Source: Streptomyces caelestis (GTDB taxonomy: Bacteria > Actinomycetota > Actinomycetes > Streptomycetales > Streptomycetaceae). Taken from it: a DNA stretch of 64,000 nt. The notes beneath the pieces are model-generated. The model worked only from the letters and a program-made list of their open reading frames with translations. It did not search any database and was not told where the DNA came from. Where the stretch lies: the NCBI RefSeq assembly GCF_001279005.1, contig NZ_LGCN01000001.1:124001-188000 (forward strand), given 5' to 3'. Made by a program: the position numbers and the translations under genes. Position 1 is the stretch's first letter, and every line of letters starts with the position of its first letter. Below, piece after piece: positions 24,422 to 32,636 of this stretch.

Positions 24422-26881
24422 TCATGACGCCGTCCCGGCAGGCAAGGCGGGGAGCGGGTCGACGTGGTCGCGGCTGGCGGATACGGGTCCCGTCATCAGC
24501 ACCGCACGCAGGACGGCCAAGTGGCTGAAGCCCTGGGGGAAGTTCCCCAACTGGCGTCCGTTGCGCAAGTCGTACTCCTCGGCGAGCAGGCCCACGTCGC
24601 TGCGCAGCGAAAGCAGACGGTTGCGGACCGCGGCGGCCTCTTCATGGCGGCCGATCCTGTCGAGCGACTCGGCCAGCCACCCGGTGCAGATCAGGAAGTG
24701 GCCCTCGTCGCCGGCCAGGCCGTCAACACCGGCGTGCTCGCCCTCGGTCGGGTACCGCAGCACGAGCCCACCGGTGGTGCCCAGATCGTTCTGAACCGCT
24801 TTGATCGTGCCAATGACCCGCCTGTCCTCCGCCGGCAGGAACCCGCTGAGCATGGCGTGCAGGAGGGAGGCGTCAAGCGCGCTCCCCCCGTAGTACTGGG
24901 TGAAGGTGTTCCGCTCGGCGTCGTAGCCCTTCGCGCACACCTCACGGTGGATCTTCTCGCGCAGCGCCTTCCACCGCTCCAGCGGACCGGTGGCGTAGCC
25001 GAGTTCGATGAGCCGGACTGCCCGGTCTACGGCGACCCACGCCATGATCGCGGAGTGCGTGAACCGGCGGCGCGGGCCACGGATCTCCCAGATGCCCATG
25101 TCGGGCTGGTCCCAAAGCGTCTCCAGCTCAGTGACGAGATCCATGATGAAGGCAGCGATGTCGGGCGCCTCGTCCGGGCTGGAGAGCGCGATCTCGCAGA
25201 GAGCGTCGGCGACCTCACCGTACACATCGATCTGGAGCTGGCCGGCGGCGTCGTTGCCGATCCGGACCGGCGCCGAGCCCTCGTACCCGGGGAGCCAGGG
25301 CAGCACCTGCTCGGGCAGGTCAGGTTCGCCGCCGATCCCGTACATGATCTGCCGACGGCCCGGTGTGCCGGCGCACGCCCGTACCAGCCAGTCTTTCCAA
25401 GCGAGGGCTTCGGACAGGTACCCACAGTGCGCGAGGACGCTGGCGATGAACGCGCCGTCGCGGAGCCATGCATAGCGGTAGTCCCAGTTGCGGACTCCGC
25501 CGAGCTCCTCCGGCAGGGAGGCGGTCGGCGCGGCCACGATCGCCCCGGTCGGACTGTAGATGAGAGCCGCCAGGGTCAGCAGGGAGCGGACTGCCGAACC
25601 CCGGTCCGGGCCGGTGTAGGTGCAGCGCGCGACCCACTTCGTCCAGTGGTTGAGGGTGTGCTTCAGCAGGGCATCAGGGGCAGTCTGCGGCGGAGGGCTG
25701 TCGGTGCCCTCCCGCCACGACAGCGCAAACGAGATCCGCTCTCCCTCGGTGACGGTGAAGTCGGTGTGAATGTCGCCGGCCTCGGCATGGACGGGCTCGG
25801 TGGCTTCGAACCAGAGCCGCCCGTCGCCGTCCTCACCGAGATCGATGGCAAGGCGTGTGTCGTCGGCGCGTTCGAGGTGAGGGACGGTGTGTCCGTAGCC
25901 GGGCCGGACCCGTAGCAGCGAGCGCATCGTGACCTGCCCCTGTACGCCGGTCACGATGCGGACGACCTGCGGGGCCTCGTCACCTGGCACCATGAAGTCG
26001 GTGACCTTCACCGTGCCGGACTCGGTGGTCCATTCCGTTTCCAGGACCATCGTGTCACCCATATACCGGCGGACTGGGACGGGCGCGGAGACGTCGCCTG
26101 CGAGGAGGGCAGGGGCGAGCTGCCAGAAGCCGTGCTCGGGGGTGCCGAGGAGGCGGGTGAAGACCGCGGCCGAGTCGAACCGGGGCAGGCATAACCAGTC
26201 GATGCTGCCATCCAGACGGACCAGAGCGGCTCCCCTCTGGTCGCCGAGCAGGCCGTAGTCCTCGATTAGCCCCGCATGCCCCACACGTCTGTTCGCCCCT
26301 GGCGCACAGGCGGCCACATACAGGCGGAGGCCACTGGGCTCGGTCCAGTTCACGAGGAGACCGTCGGCGAGCAGCGGTCGACACACCCGCGCCATCCGGC
26401 GCGCTTTGAGGCCATGCCGATGGGCGAGCTGCCCGATGGGCAGTGGTGTACCGGCTCGGTAGCGCCCGGAGCGGATTCCGTCACGGATCTCGCGCACGAG
26501 CTTCCTGTCCTTCGGGTGCGCCTCGTTCGGACGGAGGCGCCGAGCCGGCCCCCGGCGCGGGGCGGTGATGTCGCCGTCCGCGTCCAGCTCACGGAGCGCT
26601 GCTCGGGTGACCTTCGCCGACTGGCCCATACGGCGGGCCAGTTCCTTGACGGGTGGCAGCGCCTTGTTATGCGGGTACTGACCGACAAAGCCTCGAAGTG
26701 CGGCGCACGCCTCGTTGAAGCCCTTCTGCACGGTAGCGGTCGCCACGCGGCCACCGTCGTGGGCGCGAACGGTGCCCCTGGAGGGCACCGACTGCAACGC
26801 GTTGATGTCCTCCTTCAGCACGGCCGTCGTCTGCGCGACGACAGGGTCCGCCGGCCGACGGCGGCGCAGAGCATGGAACAC
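24422..26881 (-). CDS. tandem winged-helix / GH15 glucoamylase-trehalase fusion
   Basis: About 819 residues from the GTG at 26881 (CGGAG upstream; GTG 26887 is an alternative). Residues about 51-118 and 125-188 are two GntR-like winged-helix domains (LPPVKELARRMGQSAKVTRA; LPIGQLAHRHGLKARRMARV). From about 203 a complete GH15 catalytic chain follows in frame: GLIEDYGLLGDQRGAALVRL, DGSIDWLCLPRFDS, RNWDYRYAWLRDGAF, the acid-bearing [11 protein letters not shown], and the C-terminal LLAEEYD and LGNFPQGFSHL. GH15 enzymes hydrolyse alpha-glucosides such as trehalose or maltodextrins. DNA-binding domains on such an enzyme are unexpected and suggest a sugar-sensing regulator or an enzyme tethered to DNA. 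The longer frame upstream is unlikely. Confidence 0.85.
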   Translation of the reverse strand: MFHALRRRRPADPVVAQTTAVLKEDINALQSVPSRGTVRAHDGGRVATATVQKGFNEACAALRGFVGQYPHNKALPPVKELARRMGQSAKVTRAALRELDADGDITAPRRGPARRLRPNEAHPKDRKLVREIRDGIRSGRYRAGTPLPIGQLAHRHGLKARRMARVCRPLLADGLLVNWTEPSGLRLYVAACAPGANRRVGHAGLIEDYGLLGDQRGAALVRLDGSIDWLCLPRFDSAAVFTRLLGTPEHGFWQLAPALLAGDVSAPVPVRRYMGDTMVLETEWTTESGTVKVTDFMVPGDEAPQVVRIVTGVQGQVTMRSLLRVRPGYGHTVPHLERADDTRLAIDLGEDGDGRLWFEATEPVHAEAGDIHTDFTVTEGERISFALSWREGTDSPPPQTAPDALLKHTLNHWTKWVARCTYTGPDRGSAVRSLLTLAALIYSPTGAIVAAPTASLPEELGGVRNWDYRYAWLRDGAFIASVLAHCGYLSEALAWKDWLVRACAGTPGRRQIMYGIGGEPDLPEQVLPWLPGYEGSAPVRIGNDAAGQLQIDVYGEVADALCEIALSSPDEAPDIAAFIMDLVTELETLWDQPDMGIWEIRGPRRRFTHSAIMAWVAVDRAVRLIELGYATGPLERWKALREKIHREVCAKGYDAERNTFTQYYGGSALDASLLHAMLSGFLPAEDRRVIGTIKAVQNDLGTTGGLVLRYPTEGEHAGVDGLAGDEGHFLICTGWLAESLDRIGRHEEAAAVRNRLLSLRSDVGLLAEEYDLRNGRQLGNFPQGFSHLAVLRAVLMTGPVSASRDHVDPLPALPAGTAS

Positions 26882-27169
26882 AGTCACTCCGAGGGGGACG
26901 TGGGGCGGTAGGGGCGGGTGGTCACTGCCGTCTTGAGACGACAACGGGCCGGGCGTGTCTGCCGTTGACCCGGCTTGCGGCTCTCCGGGCTCTCTGGTCG
27001 GGTGCCGTGGCCGGCGTCGCGGTCCGGCCGGGAAGCCGGCACGCGCATGGAACGGTGACCTGCGCGCTGGCGGTGCATCACAAGCCCCGCCAGCGCACGG
27101 CCCCCGCCAAGAGTCAGCGGGGGAGGCCACGCGCTGATCCACAACCACGATGACGGTGATCTCTTCGCA

Positions 27170-27205
27170 CCGGTACGCCAAACCATCGCCACTTCTTCGC
27201 CACTT
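27170..27205 (-). promoter_or_regulatory. candidate operator C (phased direct repeat)
   Basis: On the minus strand: two AAGTGGCGA half-sites with starts 11 bases apart, then TGGTTTGGCGTACCGG. It points toward the GH15 fusion gene, whose start is about 290 bases downstream, and forms an inverted pair with site D. Confidence 0.65.
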
Positions 27206-27290
27206 GGACGGGGGAGAGCCTCAAGCAGGACACACTTTTGTCCCGCTTTGATATGGATTCTCTGGAGGGCGATCTCGTGCCGGGCGAAGC

Positions 27291-27326
27291 GAAGTGGCGA
27301 AGAAGTGGCGACGGTTTGGCGTACCG
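27291..27326 (+). promoter_or_regulatory. candidate operator D (phased direct repeat)
   Basis: On the plus strand: two AAGTGGCGA half-sites with starts 11 bases apart, then CGGTTTGGCGTACCG. It differs from site C at very few positions. It lies about 85 bases upstream of the GTG start of the ATPase gene and points toward it, so it may control the 27.4-37.4 kb operon. Confidence 0.65.
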
Positions 27327-27408
27327 ATGCCGTGCGCCTTCCGTCACCGTTGAGGCAGGCCGCGATCGTGGCCACGCCCCAGGGCGTCTCGAACACGAGG
27401 AGACGAGG

Positions 27409-27867
27409 GTGCCCTCAACAACCGCCGAGCTGATCCGTGACCGGAGCCTCGGAGAGATGGTGAGCCACAGCAACGTCGAACTCGCCGGTCTCGACGCCCC
27501 GCAGCGCGTGGCCCGCGCGGCAGTCCACGACGCGCTGGACAGCGACGCCAACGAGGCCTGGATGTACGACCTCGACGTCGTCGCCAGCGAGGTCGTCACC
27601 AATGCCCTGAAACACACCCCTGGAGTGGTCCGGATGCGCCTGGAGATCTACGAACGAGGTGTGGCCATGGGCGTGATCGACCGCGGTGCCGACTTCGACC
27701 CCCTCACGGTGGTACCGGCCACTGCAGACCCGGACGAGATGATTGAGGCCACCGGAGGCCGCGGCTTGCTCATCGTTAGTTGCCTCGCCCGCGAGCTGAA
27801 AGTGGAACCGGTAGCCGGCGGAAAGATCGTCACCGCAGTTCTCGAACGGACGGCAGGTGCGCGTTGA
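27409..27867 (+). CDS. RsbW-like HATPase (anti-sigma-type)
   Basis: A 152-residue GHKL ATPase: VVASEVVTNALKHTPG (N box), MGVIDRGADFDP (G1-type box) and EATGGRGLLIVSCLARE (G2 box). Size and layout match the serine-protein-kinase/anti-sigma RsbW family abundant in Streptomyces. GTG 27409 is preferred because GGAG lies upstream. It leads the plus-strand operon and its stop overlaps the TTG start of the reductase, so it may regulate, or have been recruited by, the pathway. No anti-anti-sigma partner is in view. Confidence 0.8.
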   Translation: MPSTTAELIRDRSLGEMVSHSNVELAGLDAPQRVARAAVHDALDSDANEAWMYDLDVVASEVVTNALKHTPGVVRMRLEIYERGVAMGVIDRGADFDPLTVVPATADPDEMIEATGGRGLLIVSCLARELKVEPVAGGKIVTAVLERTAGAR

Positions 27868-28937
27868 CGGGCGCATACACCCTCACGCCGCGCCACCTCG
27901 GCAGAGGCCTGTGGGCTCATCCGCTGGGCGTCAACACCGGATCCGTCGGCCTGACAGATGAGCGTGATTCCGGCACGTCCGCCAACGAGGGGTGCCTTCT
28001 CGACGGCCTGCGCTGTGCAGTAGAGCTCGGCGCCAATCTCCTGGACACGTCAGACTCCTACGGCGCAGGCCGTGCGGAACGGATGCTCGAGCGCATCCTG
28101 CGCGAGTACCGCAACGAAGGTCTGATCGTGAGCAGCAAGGTCGGACGGATTCGCGGGTCCGCGCCGCACGCCTACGCCGACCGCAACATCCACCGGCAGT
28201 TCCAGCAGACCCGCGACAACCTGTACGTCGACGAGGTCGACATCTACACCCTCGACTCCTGGGACTTCGGCCTCCAGGACCGCTACCTGGGCGGCGCCAT
28301 CGACCAGGTGCGCACACTGCAGCAACTGGGCGACATCAAGGCGATCGGCATGCGCGGCCCGTACATCCACTACGGAGCGACACCCGTGGAGCGCAGCGCC
28401 TGTGCTGAGCGCTTCCTCTACCTCTTCCGGCTCATCAAGCCGGACATCATCTGGACCCGGTTCAACGCCCTCACGTCGGTGATCTCCCTGGAAGGCGAAG
28501 ACCTGTTCGGCTTCACCGCCCGCCACAATGTCGGCGTCATCCTCGCCGCGCCGCTGGCCCATGGACTACTCACCGGCAAGGCGCTTCCCAGCGCGATGCC
28601 CCGTCTCGGTCCCCTTGACGCAGCGGCGAGCACCCGCGCCCTGGCCCCGCAGGCACTCGATGCCATCGCTGCCGGCCTCCACGCATTGCGCGACCACTTC
28701 GGCGACACGCCTGGCGTTTTGACCCGGCTCGCCTTGCGGTCATGCCTGCAGAAGGCCGATCACGCCGCAACGGTCGTCGGCTTCACTCGCGAGGACCAGG
28801 TCACCGAGAACTTCCGCTGCCTCGGACCACCCCTCACGCCGGCCGAGCTCGCCCTGGTCGACGAGGTCTACGCCCAGATCCGCACAGGGATAGAGGAGTC
28901 GACCGAGCGCCAAGGCGCGCGCAGGGCCAAGGTCTGA
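27864..28937 (+). CDS. aldo/keto reductase paralogue, catalytic His replaced
   Basis: A 357-residue relative of the reductase at 1794-2894. Asp61 and Tyr66 (DTSDSYGAG) and Lys92 (VSSKVG) are present. At the His position the sequence reads DIYTLDSWDFG, against DIYFFHNADFG in the first copy, so His is replaced by Asp. A change at the His position occurs in some AKRs with altered chemistry. The only start in place is the TTG at 27864, overlapping the ATPase stop. Its role in the deazapurine-like operon is unknown. Confidence 0.85.
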   Translation: MTGAYTLTPRHLGRGLWAHPLGVNTGSVGLTDERDSGTSANEGCLLDGLRCAVELGANLLDTSDSYGAGRAERMLERILREYRNEGLIVSSKVGRIRGSAPHAYADRNIHRQFQQTRDNLYVDEVDIYTLDSWDFGLQDRYLGGAIDQVRTLQQLGDIKAIGMRGPYIHYGATPVERSACAERFLYLFRLIKPDIIWTRFNALTSVISLEGEDLFGFTARHNVGVILAAPLAHGLLTGKALPSAMPRLGPLDAAASTRALAPQALDAIAAGLHALRDHFGDTPGVLTRLALRSCLQKADHAATVVGFTREDQVTENFRCLGPPLTPAELALVDEVYAQIRTGIEESTERQGARRAKV

Positions 28938-28987
28938 CCCCGCCGCGTGCAACAGCCCGCCAGCGCCCACCCCGCATGGAGACACGG

Positions 28988-29410
28988 ATGACGACGACCA
29001 CGGAACAGGCCCCGGACGGGACCTTTACCATCAGCAAGCGGTTCACCTTCGACGCTGCGCACCAGCTCACCAGCCTCGGGCCGGACCACATGTGCGCCCG
29101 CCTGCACGGGCACGGCTACCGCGTCGAAGCGGTCCTGTCCTGCGCAGAGGACGAACTCGTGCCACCGGGCTTCGTCGTCGACTTCAAGGACCTCGAGCCG
29201 CTCGCGCGGTACATCAAGGACACGCTCGACCACCGCAACCTGAACGAGGTACTCGGCTTCGAGCCGACCTCGGAACTGCTCGCCCGCCATCTCGCCCACT
29301 GGTTCCTCACCCACTTCACCCCCGCTGTGGCGGACCGGCTGATCCAGATCCGCGTCAGCGAGACCGAGAAGACCTGGGCCACCTACACCCTGAACCGGAG
29401 GACTGCGTGA
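28988..29410 (+). CDS. queD: QueD-type 6-carboxytetrahydropterin synthase
   Basis: A 140-residue member of the 6-pyruvoyl-tetrahydropterin synthase family. Zinc ligands His25 (FDAAHQL), His40 and His42 (CARLHGHGY) and Cys36 are in place, as is the Glu in VSETEKTW. QueD turns dihydroneopterin triphosphate into 6-carboxytetrahydropterin, the second step to 7-deazaguanines. GGAG precedes the ATG at 28988; an in-frame ATG at 28976 is less well placed. The stop overlaps the queE start (GTGA). Confidence 0.92.
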   Translation: MTTTTEQAPDGTFTISKRFTFDAAHQLTSLGPDHMCARLHGHGYRVEAVLSCAEDELVPPGFVVDFKDLEPLARYIKDTLDHRNLNEVLGFEPTSELLARHLAHWFLTHFTPAVADRLIQIRVSETEKTWATYTLNRRTA

Positions 29411-30138
29411 CTGCCAACCTGCAGCTGGACACGGACCACGAGTTCGAACTGATCATCGCCTACACCTTCGGCGACACCCAGCCCACCTTCCAGGGCGAAG
29501 GCCCGAGCGCCGGCACACCCGCCCTCTTCATCCGCCTGTCGCGCTGCAACCTCACCTGCCTCTGGTGCGACACCAAGGAGACCTGGGACTGGGTCAACTA
29601 CGACATCAAGAAGGAGTCCCACAAGCGCACCGTCGACGACCTCGCCGCCTGGGCCTTGGGCCAGAACGTCGAACTGGTCGTGATCACCGGCGGTGAACCG
29701 CTGCTGCAGCAGAAGAAGCTCGTTCCCCTCGTCCAGCGCCTCCTCGCCGGCGGCAAGCGCATCGAGTTCGAGACCAACGGGACCATTGCCCCCCTCCCGG
29801 AACTCCTCATCGACGGCGTGCGGTTCAGCGTCTCGCCCAAGCTCGCCAACTCCGACGTCGCCGAGCACAAGCGCATCGTCCCGCAGGCGCTGCGCGCCTT
29901 CGCCGCCAGCGGCCAGGCGATCTTCAAGTTCGTCACCCGCACCGTCGGCGATCTCGACGAGATCGCCTCCTACGCCGAGCAGTTCGGGCTCGCCCCGGTC
30001 TATGTCATGCCGGAGGGCGCTACCGCGGAGGGGCTTGTGGCTACGACCCGTTTGCTGGCCGACCACGTCCCCGCCCGAGGCTGGCACTTCACCCAGCGGA
30101 TGCACATTTTCGCCTTCGGTGACAAGCGCGCCCGCTGA
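29407..30138 (+). CDS. queE: 7-carboxy-7-deazaguanine synthase QueE
   Basis: A 243-residue small radical SAM enzyme. The cluster motif is CNLTCLWC (Cys47, Cys51, Cys54), preceded by FQGEGPSAGTPALFIRLS, which is typical of QueE, and followed by VVITGGEPLLQ. It converts 6-carboxytetrahydropterin into 7-carboxy-7-deazaguanine (CDG). The GTG start overlaps the queD stop. No QueC, the next enzyme in preQ0 formation, is encoded in this window. Confidence 0.93.
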   Translation: MTANLQLDTDHEFELIIAYTFGDTQPTFQGEGPSAGTPALFIRLSRCNLTCLWCDTKETWDWVNYDIKKESHKRTVDDLAAWALGQNVELVVITGGEPLLQQKKLVPLVQRLLAGGKRIEFETNGTIAPLPELLIDGVRFSVSPKLANSDVAEHKRIVPQALRAFAASGQAIFKFVTRTVGDLDEIASYAEQFGLAPVYVMPEGATAEGLVATTRLLADHVPARGWHFTQRMHIFAFGDKRAR

Positions 30139-30169
30139 CCCGACTACCTTCCCCTTTCGGAGGACACCC

Positions 30170-30745
30170 GTGACCCAGCCCCTCACCCGTACCGAGACCG
30201 CGCCCGTGCAGCGCGTCTTCGAGCACAAACGCATCTGGAACCTGGACCAGGAGGCCTTCCAGACTGCCGCCACTCTGATCGCCGCCCACGAGCCCCGCCC
30301 CGACGCCGTGATTGGCATCGCCCGCGGCGGCGTCCCGCTCGCCCGGGAACTGGCGGCGCACTTCGGCGTCGAGGCTATCGAGATCACGGCCCGGCACAAC
30401 ACCACCGATGACCTCTTCCTGGAGGCCACGGGCCGCGTGCAGCTGCCCACCACGGCCGCCGATGCCCTCGGCCGGCTGGCGTCCGGGCAGCGGCTCCTGG
30501 TCGCCGACGACATCTGCGGCACTGGCGCCACCTTCAAGGCCGTCCTGCCTTTCCTCACCGAGCGCCTCGCCCCCGGGCAGCTGCGCAGCGCTGTGTTGTG
30601 CCGCAGCCGGGCGGCCGACTTCAGCCCCGACACCTGGGTGTGGGACACCCTCGACTGGGTCCTCTTCCCCTGGAACGAGCCGACCGACCAGCACACCGAA
30701 GACCTTGCGGTGCCCGCCGCCGTGCGGACGAAGGAGTCGCTGTGA
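30170..30745 (+). CDS. phosphoribosyltransferase
   Basis: A 191-residue type I phosphoribosyltransferase. The PRPP-binding loop is LLVADDICGTGATF and the first loop is VIGIARGGVPLARELA. GGAGG lies seven bases before the GTG at 30170. Placed directly after queD-queE, it may attach ribose-5-phosphate to CDG, as is proposed for the phosphoribosyltransferase of tubercidin-type clusters. Ordinary purine salvage is the alternative. It overlaps the glycosyltransferase gene (GTGA). Confidence 0.85.
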   Translation: MTQPLTRTETAPVQRVFEHKRIWNLDQEAFQTAATLIAAHEPRPDAVIGIARGGVPLARELAAHFGVEAIEITARHNTTDDLFLEATGRVQLPTTAADALGRLASGQRLLVADDICGTGATFKAVLPFLTERLAPGQLRSAVLCRSRAADFSPDTWVWDTLDWVLFPWNEPTDQHTEDLAVPAAVRTKESL

Positions 30746-31854
30746 GCACGATCGCGTTCTGCCTGCTCACCTACCGGCCCGACCACCCCTCGGGCATCGA
30801 GCGAAGCATCGCCGCCCTCGTCGAGGGCGTACGCCGGCTCGGCCACACCCCCCTCATCCTGGCGGCCGGCCCCGCCTCGCCCAGCGATGTCGCCGAGCCG
30901 GGCATGGTCCGTTTGGACTCGGTCCGCCTGCCCCGTCCCGCCCTCAACGACGACGTCCTGCGGGCCCTCGCCGACCCGCAGCCGGTCATCGAGGAAGTGC
31001 GCGGCATCCTCGCCCGCCACCAGGTGGACGCGGTGTGCTGGGCGGACACCCTGTGGGGCCTGGGCTACCTGAACCCGGTGCCGGACGGCGTCCGCTCTGC
31101 CCTCATGGTTCACAAGATCCGTCGCAGCGGCGAGGACCGCTGGCAGCAAGCCCTGGCCGCCGTCGACGTGGTGTGCCCGGCCAGCGACTACCTCGCCGCG
31201 GAAGGCGCGCAGGCCGGCCTGGACACCAGCCGCTGGGTGACCGTCCCCAACGCGCTGCTCACCGACCCCGCACCCGTCCCCGCGGACCAGCGCGAAGCGT
31301 TGCGAGCCGCCGGACCCATTCGCATCGCCTCCCGCGTGGAGCCCGCCAAGGGCTTGGCCGAGCTCCTCAAGGCTATGCCCGCCGACTGGGAGCGGCCGAT
31401 CGAACTCGTCCTGGCTGAAGCCGACTTCGAGTTCTTCCCCGGCATGCAGCGCGACGTCATCGCCGCCTGCAAGGAACAGCAGGCCGCTCGGCCCGAGCTG
31501 ATCCGCATCCTGCCCGCGCTCGGCTGGCGCGAGGTCCCGCAGTTCCTCGCCGGAGCCGCCGCAACTGTCATCTCCTCCACCGAACCCGAAACCTTCTGCC
31601 ACACCGCCGCCGAAGCCCTTTCCGTCGGCACACCCGTGATCACCTTCGACTTCGGCAACGTGCCGGGCCTGGCGGGTCCCGCCGGCCGCGCCGTCCCCCT
31701 CGAGCACGGCGCGGACGCCCTGTGGAAGGCCCTGCGCGCCCTGCTGACCAGCCCCGACGACTACCAGGCCGCCAGCCAGGCCGCCCCCGACCGTGTCGCG
31801 GCCTTCAACCCGGCCGCAGCCGCCCGGACGCTACTGGCCGCACTGCAGATCTGA
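30742..31854 (+). CDS. GT4-type glycosyltransferase
   Basis: A 370-residue GT-B fold protein: FCLLTYRPDHPSGIERS at the N-terminus (donor-independent domain), IRIASRVEPAKGLAELLKAM at the start of the second Rossmann domain, and STEPETFCHTAAEALSVGTP holding the conserved ExFxxxxxEAxxxGxP-like nucleotide-sugar site. The family transfers sugars from NDP-sugars to small molecules or glycans. A PIG-L deacetylase gene follows, a pairing seen in mycothiol synthesis (MshA/MshB), which suggests an N-acetylhexosamine donor. Confidence 0.85.
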   Translation: MSTIAFCLLTYRPDHPSGIERSIAALVEGVRRLGHTPLILAAGPASPSDVAEPGMVRLDSVRLPRPALNDDVLRALADPQPVIEEVRGILARHQVDAVCWADTLWGLGYLNPVPDGVRSALMVHKIRRSGEDRWQQALAAVDVVCPASDYLAAEGAQAGLDTSRWVTVPNALLTDPAPVPADQREALRAAGPIRIASRVEPAKGLAELLKAMPADWERPIELVLAEADFEFFPGMQRDVIAACKEQQAARPELIRILPALGWREVPQFLAGAAATVISSTEPETFCHTAAEALSVGTPVITFDFGNVPGLAGPAGRAVPLEHGADALWKALRALLTSPDDYQAASQAAPDRVAAFNPAAAARTLLAALQI

Positions 31855-31934
31855 CGCGATCAGTCTCCGCCTTGCCGCACGGGCGCGCCGTGCGGTCCCG
31901 TCGCTCCCTTCCCACGGACAAGAGGAGGGCCTTC

Positions 31935-32636
31935 ATGTTCGGCCTGAAACCCGGTGACCGCGCCCTCGTGGTCAGCACCCATCTCGACGACGAGACCCTC
32001 GGCCTCGGCGGCACCATCGCCAAGCTGACCGAGCACGGCGTCGACGTCGATGTCCTTGCCGTCGCCTGCACTACCGCGCCCATGTACGGCGGCAGCTCCG
32101 ACGCCGGCACCCGCCGCGCCGAGTTCGACGCCGCCTGCTCCGTCCTCGGCGTCCACCAGCACCACGTGGCCTGGGTCGACACCGACCACGCCGCCCACCC
32201 CGGAACGTACCTGCCCGAGTTGGTCGCGCTCATCGAATCCGGGCCCGGCCCGTGCCTGAACACCAGTCGGCCGCATGTCCTGTTCATCCCTACCGCCGAC
32301 GCCCACCACCAGGACCACCAGGCCGTCCACACCGCCGCGCTCGCCGCGGCCCGGCCCGGTGCCGCGGACACACGGTGGATTCCGCCCCTCGTCCTCGGCT
32401 ACGACGGACCCGAGGACCGGTCCTGGCGAGCCGCCGACGAACCGCGGACCGTCGTGGTGGACACCAGCACCGCCTGGCCGACCAAGGAGAAGGCACTGCG
32501 CTGCTACACCAGCCAGCTCCGTGAGGCCCCGCACCCGCGCAGCACGGCCAAGATCCGCGCGCTCGATGAAGCGGCCGGTGCCATGGTCGGAACGGAGACC
32601 GCTGAGCGGTTCCTCCCCTACCGGATGGCCTTCTGA
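31935..32636 (+). CDS. PIG-L family deacetylase
   Basis: A 233-residue protein with the zinc site STHLDDETLGLGGTIA (the usual HPDDE, here HLDDE) and the HxxDH motif in DAHHQDHQAVH. The family removes acetyl groups from N-acetylglucosamine moieties. AGGAGGG precedes the ATG at 31935. With the upstream glycosyltransferase it could add and then deacetylate a GlcNAc unit. The stop overlaps the next ATG by one base. Confidence 0.9.
   Translation: MFGLKPGDRALVVSTHLDDETLGLGGTIAKLTEHGVDVDVLAVACTTAPMYGGSSDAGTRRAEFDAACSVLGVHQHHVAWVDTDHAAHPGTYLPELVALIESGPGPCLNTSRPHVLFIPTADAHHQDHQAVHTAALAAARPGAADTRWIPPLVLGYDGPEDRSWRAADEPRTVVVDTSTAWPTKEKALRCYTSQLREAPHPRSTAKIRALDEAAGAMVGTETAERFLPYRMAF

Larger units (their letters stand above)
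26882..27408. other. divergent regulatory region
   Basis: About 530 bases between the minus-strand GH15 fusion and the plus-strand ATPase gene. It holds the inverted pair of operator-like sites C and D (27170-27205 and 27291-27326). Open frames that run through it have poor coding character and no ribosome sites. I take it as a control region. Confidence 0.55.

Noticed and set aside
24319..24528. Short plus-strand frame before the GH15 gene end
   Set aside because: No ribosome site, overlaps the GH15 3' end and has Arg/Gly-rich composition; the region is better explained as control DNA.
29383..31707. Minus-strand open frame of more than 770 codons
   Set aside because: Antisense shadow of queE, the phosphoribosyltransferase and the glycosyltransferase, whose motifs are unmistakable on the other strand.
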